A stretch of 64,000 nt of DNA from the NCBI RefSeq assembly GCF_009362735.1, contig NZ_WHNP01000012.1, positions 25,308 through 89,307 on the forward strand. Reading direction: 5' to 3'. This document shows, piece by piece, positions 17,486 through 27,238 of this stretch (positions are counted from its first letter, which is position 1; the number at the start of each line of letters is the position of its first letter). This DNA is from Paraburkholderia franconis (GTDB lineage: Bacteria > Pseudomonadota > Gammaproteobacteria > Burkholderiales > Burkholderiaceae). Under the pieces are notes generated by a model. The model was given only the letters and a program-made list of their open reading frames with translations, made no database searches and had not been told where the DNA came from. The position numbers were made by a program, and so were the translations under genes.

Positions 17486-18928
17486 TCAGTGTGAAATGCT
17501 TTCCAGCGATTTGCCGAGCGTTCGCGGACCCATCAGGCCGATAGCGACGATGACGAGCGCCATTGCGCCAGCGATGAAAACGAACACACCCGTCACGCCG
17601 AATTCCTTCAGCGTGAACGCGATGACGAAAGAACTGAACACGGCCGAGAGTCGGCTCCACGAATAGACGAAGCCCACTGCGCGTGCGCGGATCGCGGTCG
17701 GATAGAGTTCCTGCTGATACGTGTGATAGGTGAACGAGATGATGTTGCCGGCTAACGTGAGCAAAACACCGAGCGTCACGATCGCGACCGCCGACGCCAC
17801 CTGGCTGAACAGCAGGCCGCTGACGATATTGAGCGCCGCCATGCAGACGATCACATGCTTGCGCTCGAAGCGATCCGCGATCCAGTAGCCGAGCAGCGGC
17901 CCGAGCGGCGCCGCAAGGCCGATGACCGTCGTGTACAGCAGGCTCGACGTCACCGTAATGCCCTGCTTGACGAGCAGAGTCGGCACCCAGTTCGCAAAGC
18001 CATAAAAACCGACCGTCTGGAAGATGTGGAAGAGGATGAGCATCACCGTGCGTTTGCGATACGGCGGTTTCCACATATCTGCGAAGCTGGCCTTGCGAGG
18101 CACGGGGTCGGACGGCCCCGGTTCGGGCAGCGGCTGTCCGTACTCGCTCGCGACTTTTTCTTCGAGACGGGAGAGGACTGCATCGGCTTCGTGAATTCGT
18201 CCCTTGCTCGCCAGCCAGCGCGGACTTTCCGGCAGGTTGCGCCGGAAGTACCAGATAAAGAGCGCGCTGATGCCGCCGAGCAACACGACCCATCGCCATC
18301 CGTCGACGCCGAACGGCGCGTTCGGCACGAGCAGATAAGAAAGAAACGCAACGACGGGCACGGCCGAGAAGCCGAGTGTCTGGCATATCGCGAAAGCCCT
18401 GCCACGCAGATGTTTCGGAGCAAGCTCGGACATGTAGGTGCCGATCGTTACCAGCTCGACGCCGATCCCCATGCCCGAAACGAAGCGCCAGAAATTCAGG
18501 CCGCTTGCGGAGTCCTGGAAGGCCATTACGGTGTTGGCCGCCACGTACCACAACAAGGACCACGTGAAGATCGCTCGGCGGCCGAAACGGTCGGCGAGAA
18601 AGCCGCATGCGACGGTGCCGAGAAAGAGTCCGCAAAAGAGCGCGGCAATGAAGCTCGCGACACCCGATGTACCGAACAGGCCTGACGTCGTCGACGTGAG
18701 AATGCCGCTCTTGACGAGGCCCGGCGCGACGTAGCCGGTAAAGAGAAGATCGTATAGCTCGAAGAAGAAGCCGAGGCTGAGCAACACGATCAGCTTCCAG
18801 ACGGCGCGTGTTGCAGGCAGCCTGTCCAGACGTGCGGAAATTGCGCCTGTGTCGACGACGGAAGCTGCTTCGGCTAGCGCGGGATGATCCGCGGCGCGCA
18901 GTTGTGACGCGCCCTCCAGCATGGCCAT
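17486..18928 (-). CDS. MFS transporter (sugar/acid porter type)
   Basis: A 480-residue major facilitator with about 12 membrane helices. The conserved loop after helix 2 is GFLADRFGRRAIFT, and the signature after helix 6 is RNLPESPRWLASKGRIHEAD. The layout with a long N-terminal tail and FFFELYDLLFTGYVAPGL resembles aromatic-acid and dicarboxylate proton symporters. GGAG lies six bases before the ATG. It is the third gene after LysR and the aconitase-family gene on the same strand, so it may import the substrate of that hydratase. The substrate is not identifiable. Confidence 0.92.
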   Translation of the reverse strand: MAMLEGASQLRAADHPALAEAASVVDTGAISARLDRLPATRAVWKLIVLLSLGFFFELYDLLFTGYVAPGLVKSGILTSTTSGLFGTSGVASFIAALFCGLFLGTVACGFLADRFGRRAIFTWSLLWYVAANTVMAFQDSASGLNFWRFVSGMGIGVELVTIGTYMSELAPKHLRGRAFAICQTLGFSAVPVVAFLSYLLVPNAPFGVDGWRWVVLLGGISALFIWYFRRNLPESPRWLASKGRIHEADAVLSRLEEKVASEYGQPLPEPGPSDPVPRKASFADMWKPPYRKRTVMLILFHIFQTVGFYGFANWVPTLLVKQGITVTSSLLYTTVIGLAAPLGPLLGYWIADRFERKHVIVCMAALNIVSGLLFSQVASAVAIVTLGVLLTLAGNIISFTYHTYQQELYPTAIRARAVGFVYSWSRLSAVFSSFVIAFTLKEFGVTGVFVFIAGAMALVIVAIGLMGPRTLGKSLESISH

Positions 18929-18971
18929 GTTTGTCTCCAGTATCGTAGTTGTATGTGGTGCGAGCGAACCA

Positions 18972-20936
18972 TCAGGCTCGCTGCGCGTGCGCCTTCAATT
19001 CATCGAACGAAGCGATCTTGCCGGCGAGTGCGCTGGCCACGACAGTTGGCGGACTCGCGAGCCAGACCTGGCCCGGACCCGAGCGGCCCGGGAAATTGCG
19101 GTTGATCGCGCTGATCGTGACCTGGCCCGCGTCCACGGAAGCGCCCGGCCCGCAATTGGCGCATGCGCCGCATGACGGTTGCAGCAGAATGGCGCCCGCC
19201 TGCTCGAATGCCTCGATGTAGCCGCTTCGCACGCAGTAGTCCCTCACATCCGACGTGCCGAACTGGAGGTACAGCTTCACGCTCGACGGGACACGCAGGC
19301 CACGCGCAGCAGCCCATGCGAGGACTTCGTGATAGTGGTCGAAGTCTTCTCGCTTGCCGGCGGTGCACGAGCCGCCATAAGCGATATCGACGCGAGGGCG
19401 TTCAACGAGATCGCGCAGCGCGACGCCGTTGCCCGGATCGCCGGGTGAGGCGAGCATCGGCGTGATGCCCGTACAGTCGATTTCGATCACCTCGGTGTAG
19501 CTTGCGCCTGCATCGCTGCGCATCCACGGTTCGATCACGAAGTCGAGGCCGCGCCGCGCCTTGAGAAAGCGCACGGTTTCTTCATCGGGGGCGACGATGC
19601 CGGTCAAGCCGCCAAGTTCGGCCGTCATGTTCGTCAGCGTCGTGCGTTCGTCCGTCGTGAGTTGCGCGATCGCGGAGCCCGCGAACTCGAACACTTTGCC
19701 GACGCCTGTGCCGGCGCGGATTCTCGGGTCGGCGAGCAGATGCAGCACGAGGTCCTTCGCGGTAACGCCGGCTGGAATGGAGCCGTTGAAATCGACACGC
19801 AGCGATTGAGGCACGGTCATGCGCACCGCGCCGGTGACGAACGCATTCGCCATATCGGTGGTGCCGACGCCAAACGCCACGCACCCGAGCGCGCCGCTAT
19901 GCGGCGTGTGCGAATCCGTGCCGACGATGAGTTGACCCGGCAGCGCGTAGCGCTCGGCCATCATCGCGTGCGAGATGCCTTCGGAGCCTTCGCTGAAACG
20001 CCCGTCGATCTCGCTGAGATAGCCGTGATTCTTCAGCCCGTGGTCTTGAGCGAATTGCCTGTGCGCCGCGGATAGGTCGTTGACGTCGGGCAGCAGACCG
20101 TTTCTGATGTGAAGCTCGCTCTTGTGCGAATACGAAAGGTGGTCTTCGAAGGCAAGAATGGTTTCCGGCTGATACAGCGACAACGGCTTGCCGAACGTCG
20201 CATCCAGCATGTGTGTCGCCATGCCGGTGTAGTACTCGTGGATGAAGCGCCAGTCCGCGTGCACGAAAACGCCGGAGCCGGGCGCGAGCGATGCGCCCGT
20301 TCCTTCTGTGCGCAGCGCGTGACGCTCGATGATTTTCTGGGCGAGCGTGCGTGGCTCGCCATCGATGGCGCGATCCGCAACCGCGATATGCCGCATGTTT
20401 TGCGCGCCATAGCGCAGCAAGCCGCCGCTTCTGAGAATCGATGCGGACAGCACGTCGCGCGACGCGACGAGTTCCTCGATGTCGATCGGCTCGCCGCGCC
20501 GGATGCGGTCGATCAGCCCGAAATCCGTCGACGTGAAGAGTCCGAGGTTGTCCGCGTTCTGACGATAGATCCGTTCGAAGCTCTTCGCGATCACGAGCCG
20601 GATGCCCGCGCGATATTCGGCGAGCGGACTATGCTCGCGCGACGATCCTTTGCCGTACCGGTTGCCCGCGACCGTCACGCAGAAACGGCCGTTGCGGATC
20701 GCGTCGGCACCGATGGGACTGCGTCCTCCCGTGTGAAAGCCGAGATAGGGAAAGCGGCCAAGACGCTCGTCGAAGCGGGTGAGCACGCTCATCGGCGTGA
20801 TCTCGTCGGTCGAGACGTCGTCTCGCAGCGTGCCCGCTGTCGCCTCGGTCAGATCGAGGCCATCGAGTTGCCGTTCGACCTGTTCCGGGTCCTGGCAAAG
20901 AAACAATACCCGGCCCGTCAAATCCAGTTTCGCCAT
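18972..20936 (-). CDS. Aconitase-family hydratase with N-terminal swivel domain
   Basis: A 654-residue protein with the two aconitase-superfamily parts in swapped order. Residues about 1-200 are the small swivel domain (GNRYGKGSSREHSPLAEYRAG, the LeuD-like substrate loop). Residues about 215-650 are the large iron-sulfur part with VGTDSHTPHSGALG. The likely [4Fe-4S] cysteines are in GGSCTAGK (near 521) and SCGACANCGPG (near 587 and 590). Classic AcnA and LeuCD have the swivel part last or separate. It should be a hydro-lyase on a hydroxy di- or tricarboxylic acid, but aconitate and isopropylmalate are not assured. It lies between LysR and MFS genes on one strand. Confidence 0.85.
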   Translation of the reverse strand: MAKLDLTGRVLFLCQDPEQVERQLDGLDLTEATAGTLRDDVSTDEITPMSVLTRFDERLGRFPYLGFHTGGRSPIGADAIRNGRFCVTVAGNRYGKGSSREHSPLAEYRAGIRLVIAKSFERIYRQNADNLGLFTSTDFGLIDRIRRGEPIDIEELVASRDVLSASILRSGGLLRYGAQNMRHIAVADRAIDGEPRTLAQKIIERHALRTEGTGASLAPGSGVFVHADWRFIHEYYTGMATHMLDATFGKPLSLYQPETILAFEDHLSYSHKSELHIRNGLLPDVNDLSAAHRQFAQDHGLKNHGYLSEIDGRFSEGSEGISHAMMAERYALPGQLIVGTDSHTPHSGALGCVAFGVGTTDMANAFVTGAVRMTVPQSLRVDFNGSIPAGVTAKDLVLHLLADPRIRAGTGVGKVFEFAGSAIAQLTTDERTTLTNMTAELGGLTGIVAPDEETVRFLKARRGLDFVIEPWMRSDAGASYTEVIEIDCTGITPMLASPGDPGNGVALRDLVERPRVDIAYGGSCTAGKREDFDHYHEVLAWAAARGLRVPSSVKLYLQFGTSDVRDYCVRSGYIEAFEQAGAILLQPSCGACANCGPGASVDAGQVTISAINRNFPGRSGPGQVWLASPPTVVASALAGKIASFDELKAHAQRA

Positions 20937-21030
20937 CCGATTTCTCCTTGAACGGAAATCTAGACGGCGGCGCGGACGCGCAAGAAGTGCTGGATCGGCA
21001 AAGGGGGCATCGCAAACCGCGATGTCCTCG

Positions 21031-21924
21031 TTAACCCTCGGCGTGCGTCAGCGAGTCGATCAATGCCTGCACGGCCTTCAAGCGTGAAGACTTCCTGAGC
21101 GCATGAACCCGCAGGCTGCGACGGGCCGCCCATGGCTCGTTGAGCGGGCGTCGCACGAAGCCGTGCGATCCGGCGAACGCGGACGCGGCACTCGTCGGCA
21201 CAATGCCGATGCCGAGTCCTGCTTCCACCATCCGGCACTGCGCGTCGAAACTGTTGACCGTCACGGCCAGCTTGAGCGGCGTGCGAATGGCGTCGGCGCG
21301 CTCGTTGATGATCTGATCGAGCGAGCCGCCGGCCTGAAGGGCGACGAGCGGAAAGCGGATGACATCGGTGAAGGCAGGCGCATCGAGCGCGGCAAGTTCG
21401 TGATCGAGCGGCAGCACGACCATCAGCGGATCATCGGCGAAGTGCCACGAATCGAGGCCGCCGGATATCTTGCCGCTCGCGCAGATGCCGACGTCGGCGC
21501 GGTCGTCCACGCACGCGCGGATCACCTCATCGCTGATCTGTTCCGTCAATGCGATCTGGACAAGCGGGTATCGGGCCTGAAATGCTTTCAGCCGCTCGGG
21601 CAGGAAGCCGACGATCGCCGATGCATTCGCATACAGCCGCACGATGCCGGCGACCTGGCCGCTGAGCGACTGTACCTCGCGTGCCAGCGATTGCAACTGG
21701 TCATGCAGTGACACTGCGCGCGCGAAGGCGTGGCGGCCCGCCTCCGTCAACTCGACACCCGACGGGGAGCGGATGAGCAAGGTAAGGCCCATGGCGGTTT
21801 CGAGATCCGCGATGCGCCGGCTGAGCGCGGAAGGGGCAATGTGATTGCGGCTGGCCGCGCGAGCAATCGAGCCCTCCTGCACCACGGAGATGAACAGTTC
21901 CAGGCTGTATGGATCGATTCGCAC
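21031..21924 (-). CDS. LysR-family transcriptional regulator
   Basis: A 297-residue LysR regulator. The helix-turn-helix begins almost at the N-terminus (DPYSLELFISVVQEGSIARAASRNHIAPSALSRRI), and the effector domain starts near residue 85 (SGQVAGIVRLYANASAIVG). A GTG start at 21924 with GAGG upstream gives the usual family N-terminus; a GTG at 21969 would add 15 residues. It is followed on the same strand by the aconitase-family and MFS genes, which it probably regulates. A small CATCGC/GCGATG hairpin (21008-21024) follows its stop. Confidence 0.9.
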   Translation of the reverse strand: MRIDPYSLELFISVVQEGSIARAASRNHIAPSALSRRIADLETAMGLTLLIRSPSGVELTEAGRHAFARAVSLHDQLQSLAREVQSLSGQVAGIVRLYANASAIVGFLPERLKAFQARYPLVQIALTEQISDEVIRACVDDRADVGICASGKISGGLDSWHFADDPLMVVLPLDHELAALDAPAFTDVIRFPLVALQAGGSLDQIINERADAIRTPLKLAVTVNSFDAQCRMVEAGLGIGIVPTSAASAFAGSHGFVRRPLNEPWAARRSLRVHALRKSSRLKAVQALIDSLTHAEG

Positions 21925-22195
21925 GCCGCCAGAATCCTCGTCGAGTTTGATGGCTTCTCGTATGGGCACATCGAAGCACGGCGTCAGCGTTTTTTGCGCA
22001 ACGCCCGTTTCTCCACACTCAGGTGCTTCGACTGCCCGACAGCGGCAATAGTAGCAGCCGTGCTTTTGCGATCGTAGGCGGCTGCTGTTCAGCGGCTAGT
22101 GCTTGTGTCTGTTACGGAATGGCGATCGGTTCGTCATTTTTTCAGCCTTCCGATGGAGCGATGGCAGTCCGTCGCGGCGATACGGAGAGTCGCTT

Positions 22196-22459
22196 TTACG
22201 GCTTGCTCCAGACCTGTTTCCAACACATGAGGAACGTACCGCGAGCGTCCCTCGATACGGCTCCTTCGACCGGACACGCGGACCCCGTCAGTGCGGGGCC
22301 GTAGTGAGCGACTTCTCTGTCGGCATCGGCGAGTGCATCGGCGGGCACACGGCCCCAAATCGACAGGCTGGCGAGTACGCCCGCACAGCCAACCAGGATA
22401 ACGACAGTACGTTTCAATCGCGGTGTGGGGTGGGCGATCAGATCAAATGCAAATGACAT
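22196..22459 (-). CDS. Small hypothetical protein with N-terminal membrane or signal segment
   Basis: An 87-residue frame starting MSFAFDLIAHPTPRLKR, then a hydrophobic stretch TVVILVGCAGVLASLSIWG (about 18-36), then a polar C-terminal part with two cysteines (SACPVEG, FLMCWKQV). GAGG lies 9 bases before the ATG, and the arrangement suggests an exported or membrane-anchored small protein. I do not recognise the family. The gene stands alone between LysR and the phosphopantetheinyl transferase gene, and could be chance coding. Confidence 0.5.
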   Translation of the reverse strand: MSFAFDLIAHPTPRLKRTVVILVGCAGVLASLSIWGRVPADALADADREVAHYGPALTGSACPVEGAVSRDARGTFLMCWKQVWSKP

Positions 22460-22808
22460 GGGGAGCCTCGTCTGCAGGGGACGTATGAGCGCTCTTATCG
22501 GCACCGGCTTCTGAAACCGTAGGGCTTCGTCAAATTATTTTTCTTGTGCCAGATCGTGAGGAGAAAACGGCAAGCCCCACGCAAATTTTGCGTCTGTTTT
22601 ATAGGGCTTTAGCTTCCGTTCGTGAAGCGTTGAATTAGAACTTCGACGAAGGCTCGCGCGCTGGCCAACTGGTGACGGCGGTTATGCCTTCACGCGCACA
22701 ACTGCTTGCCTTTTCGCCGAACGCCGTCGCGTATTCGAGCATTCCCTCACCCGACATTCCGCGAAGGATTTGCGTTGCCTGCTTCTGCGTGACATGGCGA
22801 ACCAACCG
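22460..22808. other. Gap without supported gene
   Basis: About 350 bases of lower-GC sequence between the small frame and the transferase gene. It contains the 15-bp palindrome at 22579-22593, nested in an AAGCCC/GGGCTT inverted repeat (22572-22619). A short minus-strand open stretch (near 22670-22800, including ATQILRGMSGEGMLEYATAF) might be a gene remnant but has no recognisable homology. Confidence 0.5.
22579..22593. promoter_or_regulatory. 15-bp A/T-centred palindrome
   Basis: ACGCAAATTTTGCGT is perfectly symmetrical about its central base. It could be a protein-binding site for the small minus-strand gene or part of a terminator-like fold downstream of the synthetase/transferase transcript. 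The role is unknown. Confidence 0.35.
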
Positions 22809-23645
22809 TCAAGGCGGCATTGCCGCGAATGAGTATCTGCTTGCCCAGATTGAAGGCGAGCAACGGTAAAGCATGACGCGTGCGTCATCGAGCGACACGG
22901 CAAGGGCGCCCTGGACTTCCCGTCCGAGGCTCAAGTCCAGGCACGTCCAGCCCGAAAGGAGTGTGCCCTTGTTCGAAGCGTGCCAGTGGCCTTCGCCGAG
23001 TGCGAGAGCATCTTCTGTCGTATAAGAGGTGGGCTCGACAAGAAGGCCACTGCCGAGCGCCTTAAGCAGAGCCTCTTTTCGCGTCCAGATGCTAAGGAAG
23101 GCCGCCGCCGAATCGATTCGTGCTGCCGCAAGCACGCCTTCCTCTACGGGAGAAAAGACGCCGCGTCCGACGTTCACGAAGTCGATGCAGTCGATCCGTC
23201 GCTCGACGTCGATGCCGACGCGGCAATTCAATGCAAAAGCAAGCAGGGCGATCCCGTCGGTATGGGAAACATTGAATGCGAGCCTCGTACCGCGTGGCCG
23301 CTGCAACGCGGGCTTGCCGAGCCTGGATACGTTGAAGCGCAGCGATTCGGGTTTGCTGCGCAGGTAAACGCCGATCAGCCAGCGGAGCATGCTCCGTCGG
23401 GCAATAAAATTGTTGCGGTCGCTTTCATGCCTGTACGCTCGTGCGTGCTGTCGTTCGTCCAGCGAAAGCGTGTAGCCGAGGGACGAACATGCCTGTCCGA
23501 TGACATGTTCGTCCAGTATCCACACATGAACGGCTTTGTCCGGCAAAAAGAGCTGGCTCGGATCAGACAGTGAAAGACATCCCGCATTTCGTGCGATTCG
23601 CGCTGTAACAACATCGTGCTGCATGCCAAAACCCCGCCGTGTCAC
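22809..23645 (-). CDS. 4'-phosphopantetheinyl transferase (Sfp type)
   Basis: A carrier-protein-activating transferase of 271-278 residues. It moves the phosphopantetheine arm from CoA to a carrier serine. Family motifs are FNVSHTDG (about 124-131), the Mg-binding GIDVE (144-148) and WTRKEALLKA (187-196). A GTG start at 23645 overlaps the stop of the synthetase gene (GTGA), indicating tight coupling; an ATG at 23624 is the alternative. The direct partner is almost certainly the carrier domain of the preceding gene, Ser720. A dedicated transferase beside a single-module synthetase marks a secondary-metabolite locus. Confidence 0.9.
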   Translation of the reverse strand: MTRRGFGMQHDVVTARIARNAGCLSLSDPSQLFLPDKAVHVWILDEHVIGQACSSLGYTLSLDERQHARAYRHESDRNNFIARRSMLRWLIGVYLRSKPESLRFNVSRLGKPALQRPRGTRLAFNVSHTDGIALLAFALNCRVGIDVERRIDCIDFVNVGRGVFSPVEEGVLAAARIDSAAAFLSIWTRKEALLKALGSGLLVEPTSYTTEDALALGEGHWHASNKGTLLSGWTCLDLSLGREVQGALAVSLDDARVMLYRCSPSIWASRYSFAAMPP

Positions 23646-26600
23646 GCGTTCGCCATTGCCCTGTCCAGCAGCGCCGCGACGACCCGCAGGTTCGGCTCGA
23701 CCAGCATATCGTCATGGCTGCCGGATACCTCTGCAATCATCAGGCCGCCGCGCGCGACGCGCTGCCATAGAAGCATCGGATCGCCATGCTCGTCCAGCCG
23801 GGTCGTTGCACGCACATACAAAATCGGTCCAGCGTTGTAAGGGGGCGGCTGATAGCGGGTCATCGCCAGCACCAACGTTTCGCGCACCTGTCTGAGCGCC
23901 GGCGGAAACACCGCTGTCGTCGCGTCCGGCCGCAGTCTCATGCGGCCGAGGTGCATTTGCACGTGATCCGCTCCGACGATGAGCCGCCCAGCCAGATATC
24001 CGACCATTCGCGATGCAGGCACCCTACGCAGCTTGCGCCATTGGCCGTGTATCCGGCCGTACCAATGGTGCATCCGTGCGCTCCACGGCAGCCAGCGCTC
24101 GTAGACATAGGGATCGAGCAAACACAGCATGCCGACGTGGTCGCCAGCGCGCTCCAACTGTTGCGCGATCTCGAACGCGATCAGCCCGCCGAGCGAATAG
24201 CCTGTCACCGCGTACGGCCCATTCGGCTGCACGGCGCGCATCTCGTCGATGTAGCAGGCTGCCAGTTCTTCGACGTGCCGCTGGGTCGGCTCACCTCCGT
24301 CAAGGCCGCGTGCCTGCAGTGCAAAGACCGGACGCGGGCTGCGGAGTGCGTGGACCAGCGCCCAGCATTCCATCGCCGAGCCGCTCAAGCCATGCACGAG
24401 GAACAGCGGCGCTCCAGTTCCCGCGCGCATGGGCACGAGAATCGGCGACGATGGCAGCGGTGTGCGATCTTCGATGATCCCGGCGAGGCGCGAGATCGTC
24501 GGCGCGATCACCAGCGTCGCGAGTGGCATCGTGTAGCCTGTCGACTGACGTACTTCGGCGAGCAGCCTTGCGGCAAGGAGCGAATTGCCTCCTAGTTCGA
24601 AGAAATTGTCATCGCGACTGATCGGCGCAAAGTCGAACAGCTTCTCCCACAGTGCCTGCAAATGTCGTTCGAGTTGCTCGCGCGAATCGCCGGCTGGCGG
24701 AAGCTTTCGAGTCGCCAGTTTGAGCGCCGGATGGTTCCGGATCGCGTCGAGGCATTCGGGATTGCGCAGCGCCGTGACATTGATGGCCGGCAAGCCGTTG
24801 ATCACATCGTGAGCGGATCGTTCGGATAGCTTGCCGTTGTGCGTGACGGGCAATGCATCGACGGCGATGATCCGGTCCGGAACGTGCGCTGGCGACGCGC
24901 GGTGCGCGAGATCGCGGCGTATTCGGGCGACCAGCGTGCCCGTCAGCGTAACGCCATCCTGCAGGACCAGCAGCAGTACGATGCGCGCGTCAGGCGGTTG
25001 AGCGCATGCGTGATCGGTTGGCGCGTCGCTTCGCTGCTGCTCGACGACCATCGCTTCGCGAATCTCCCGGATATCGTTCAGCACGCGATAGATCTCGGCG
25101 GGAGCGATCTTGCTTCCGCGCACATTCAGTATTCCGTCGGAACGGCCATGCAGGCGGGCTGTGCCTTCAGACGAAAACTCGATCAGATCGCCGTGCGTCC
25201 ACACACCCGGGTTACGGGAAAAATAGGCCGAGTGAAAGGCCGCACCGTCCACGTCGCCATAAAACCCGAGCGGACGTGACGGAAACGGATTGATGCAGAC
25301 GAGTTCGCCGATTCCAGTAGTGCGCTCTCCCTGATCCCACGCCTGAACGTCGAGCGCAAGACTCTTGCATTGGGCTTCCCCTGCATAGACCGGCAAATCG
25401 GGATTTCCCAGCACGAAGCAGCCGAGGATATCGGTGCCGCCCGAGATCGACTGGAGCGGCAGCGGCTTCACGTGATCGCGTACCCAGGCAAACTGCGTGT
25501 CGTACAGCACCGCGCCGGTCGACATCATCGCGCGAAGTGCGCCTGTGTCGAACTGCCGTCCTGGCTCCAGGCCCGCGTCCTCGCACATCTTCAGATAAGC
25601 GGGGCTCGTGCCGAACACAGTGACACGCTCATCGGCGACGAGACGCCACAACACATCGATCGTGGAGATCGGTCCGTCATAAGTGACGATTTCGACGCCA
25701 GATGCAAGCGCCGATAACTGCCAGTTCCACATCATCCATGCGCACGTGGTGTGGAAGTACATCCGGTCGCCGGGCCGCAGATCGCAGTGCAGCCGATGCT
25801 CCTTCAGGTGCTCGAGCAGACTGCCGCCGGCGCCGTGCACGATGCACTTCGGCTTGCCGGTCGTGCCCGATGAGAACATGATGAAAAGCGGATGATTGAA
25901 CGGAAAGCACGGCCACTCGAAGCGCGCGGCGTCGCCCCCGTCGATCAGCTCGCCAAGCGAATAGACGCGCTGCCTGATTGTGCCCGGCAAGTCATTTCCG
26001 TCGTCGAGGCAGACGAGGCCCTGCAGCGAGGGAAGCGCAGCCGTCAGCACGCCGACTTTAGCTGCGACTGGCATGCCCGTGTCGAAATCGCGCGCCGCGG
26101 TGTGCGCGAACAGTAGCCGAGGTGCGAGCGGCGTGAAGCGATCGAGGATTGCCTCGGCGCTCATTTCGGGGGCAGCGGACGAAAAGGTTGCGCCGAGCGC
26201 GGTCACTGCCAGCGCGGTAACAGCTGCGTCAGCGTCGTTGCGCATGACGGCGACCACGCGGTCGCCGTCGCGCAGCCCCAATTTCGAAAGCGCGTGTGCA
26301 AGACGTGCCACGCGCTCGCGCAGTTCGCCACGAGTCAGATGTACACGTCGCCCATCCGCGTGACATGCCGTGAGCGCGGGTGCAGTGGCCGGTGCAACCG
26401 ACAGGTTAAGCAGATTGGCAGCGTAGTTGAGCTGCACCTCTGGAAAGAAGCATGCATGCTCGCACGCGTCGCCGATGCAAACCGGCTCGATGCCGCCGGA
26501 TACTTCGAGCCCTTGCGACCACTCAACGAAGCATCGCCAGAAAGTGCGAAAGTCTCGCACCGAGAAATCGTGTAACGATTGGTAGTTATCGAGGGCTTTG

Positions 26601-26740
26601 CCAGTGCGCGCCTGTAGCGCTGCAGTAAATGCAGTCAATTGCGATGTTACCGGGCGCTCGGACGTTTCCTTATAAACTGGAATTCGTCCCGCGGCGACGC
26701 TTGTGCACTGCGGCGCATCGGGCAGGTGAAGACAGTCCAT
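23642..26740 (-). CDS. Three-domain synthetase: acetoacetyl-CoA-synthetase-type adenylation, carrier, thioesterase
   Basis: A 1032-residue NRPS-like enzyme without a condensation domain. Residues about 30-645 resemble acetoacetyl-CoA synthetase: N-terminal LTAFTAAL and FWRCFVEWS, ATP loop FSSGTTGKPK (289-298), SISGGTDI (431-438), HGDLIEF and the hinge GRSDGILNVRGSKI, and catalytic Lys637 in NGKLSE. Residues about 685-757 are a carrier domain, FFELGGNSLL with Ser720. Residues about 768-1030 are a type I thioesterase with Ser849 in GYSLGG, Asp876 and His1009. It should activate a small carboxylic or keto acid, load it and release it by hydrolysis, cyclisation or dimerisation. GGAG precedes the ATG. 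Confidence 0.92.
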   Translation of the reverse strand: MDCLHLPDAPQCTSVAAGRIPVYKETSERPVTSQLTAFTAALQARTGKALDNYQSLHDFSVRDFRTFWRCFVEWSQGLEVSGGIEPVCIGDACEHACFFPEVQLNYAANLLNLSVAPATAPALTACHADGRRVHLTRGELRERVARLAHALSKLGLRDGDRVVAVMRNDADAAVTALAVTALGATFSSAAPEMSAEAILDRFTPLAPRLLFAHTAARDFDTGMPVAAKVGVLTAALPSLQGLVCLDDGNDLPGTIRQRVYSLGELIDGGDAARFEWPCFPFNHPLFIMFSSGTTGKPKCIVHGAGGSLLEHLKEHRLHCDLRPGDRMYFHTTCAWMMWNWQLSALASGVEIVTYDGPISTIDVLWRLVADERVTVFGTSPAYLKMCEDAGLEPGRQFDTGALRAMMSTGAVLYDTQFAWVRDHVKPLPLQSISGGTDILGCFVLGNPDLPVYAGEAQCKSLALDVQAWDQGERTTGIGELVCINPFPSRPLGFYGDVDGAAFHSAYFSRNPGVWTHGDLIEFSSEGTARLHGRSDGILNVRGSKIAPAEIYRVLNDIREIREAMVVEQQRSDAPTDHACAQPPDARIVLLLVLQDGVTLTGTLVARIRRDLAHRASPAHVPDRIIAVDALPVTHNGKLSERSAHDVINGLPAINVTALRNPECLDAIRNHPALKLATRKLPPAGDSREQLERHLQALWEKLFDFAPISRDDNFFELGGNSLLAARLLAEVRQSTGYTMPLATLVIAPTISRLAGIIEDRTPLPSSPILVPMRAGTGAPLFLVHGLSGSAMECWALVHALRSPRPVFALQARGLDGGEPTQRHVEELAACYIDEMRAVQPNGPYAVTGYSLGGLIAFEIAQQLERAGDHVGMLCLLDPYVYERWLPWSARMHHWYGRIHGQWRKLRRVPASRMVGYLAGRLIVGADHVQMHLGRMRLRPDATTAVFPPALRQVRETLVLAMTRYQPPPYNAGPILYVRATTRLDEHGDPMLLWQRVARGGLMIAEVSGSHDDMLVEPNLRVVAALLDRAMANA

Positions 26741-27238
26741 TTAAAGCTCCATCAACGTCTTTTTTTCAAAACGAGTTTGTCGAACGGGCACGAATGCACC
26801 GGTCGTTATTCCACGAAGAGGAAGTCGCCATTACTGCATTGCCGACTGCCTTGGCCGTTTCCTTGCGCGGCGTGTACCGGTACTGTGACCATTGCATTTG
26901 TTGTGCCCACACGCGATGGCTGTCTTCGACTCATGGCCGTGATCTTCCGCTGCGGCATGTTCAGATGAATCCCTCTGAACAGACATCCGTGGTCATAGGC
27001 GATATTCTGCGTACCTTTCCCGTGATGAAACCAACGTCAAGAGCTGCCACGCGCTTCATACCCGCAGAGCAGTGCACTTGGTTCGCAGAGCGGAGAAGTA
27101 ACTTTCAGGTCCCACACGCGCTGCAATCGATCGCGCGGGACAAGCTGCCGTTCAACGCAAAACCGCAATGCTCATTAGCGATCGCGACGTCGAAACGACG
27201 CGTCTCATTCAGTCCATTAGCGCACAAAGAGGTTTTCG
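26741..27238. other. Divergent intergenic region, lower GC
   Basis: A 498-base gap between the synthetase gene (-) and the ACT-domain gene (+). It must hold both promoters. It has a T-run near 26760 and is visibly less G/C-rich than its surroundings. A plus-strand frame stays open across it (26629-27255) but has no convincing start, an odd composition and runs into the ACT gene in another frame. I see no recognisable gene. Confidence 0.6.
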
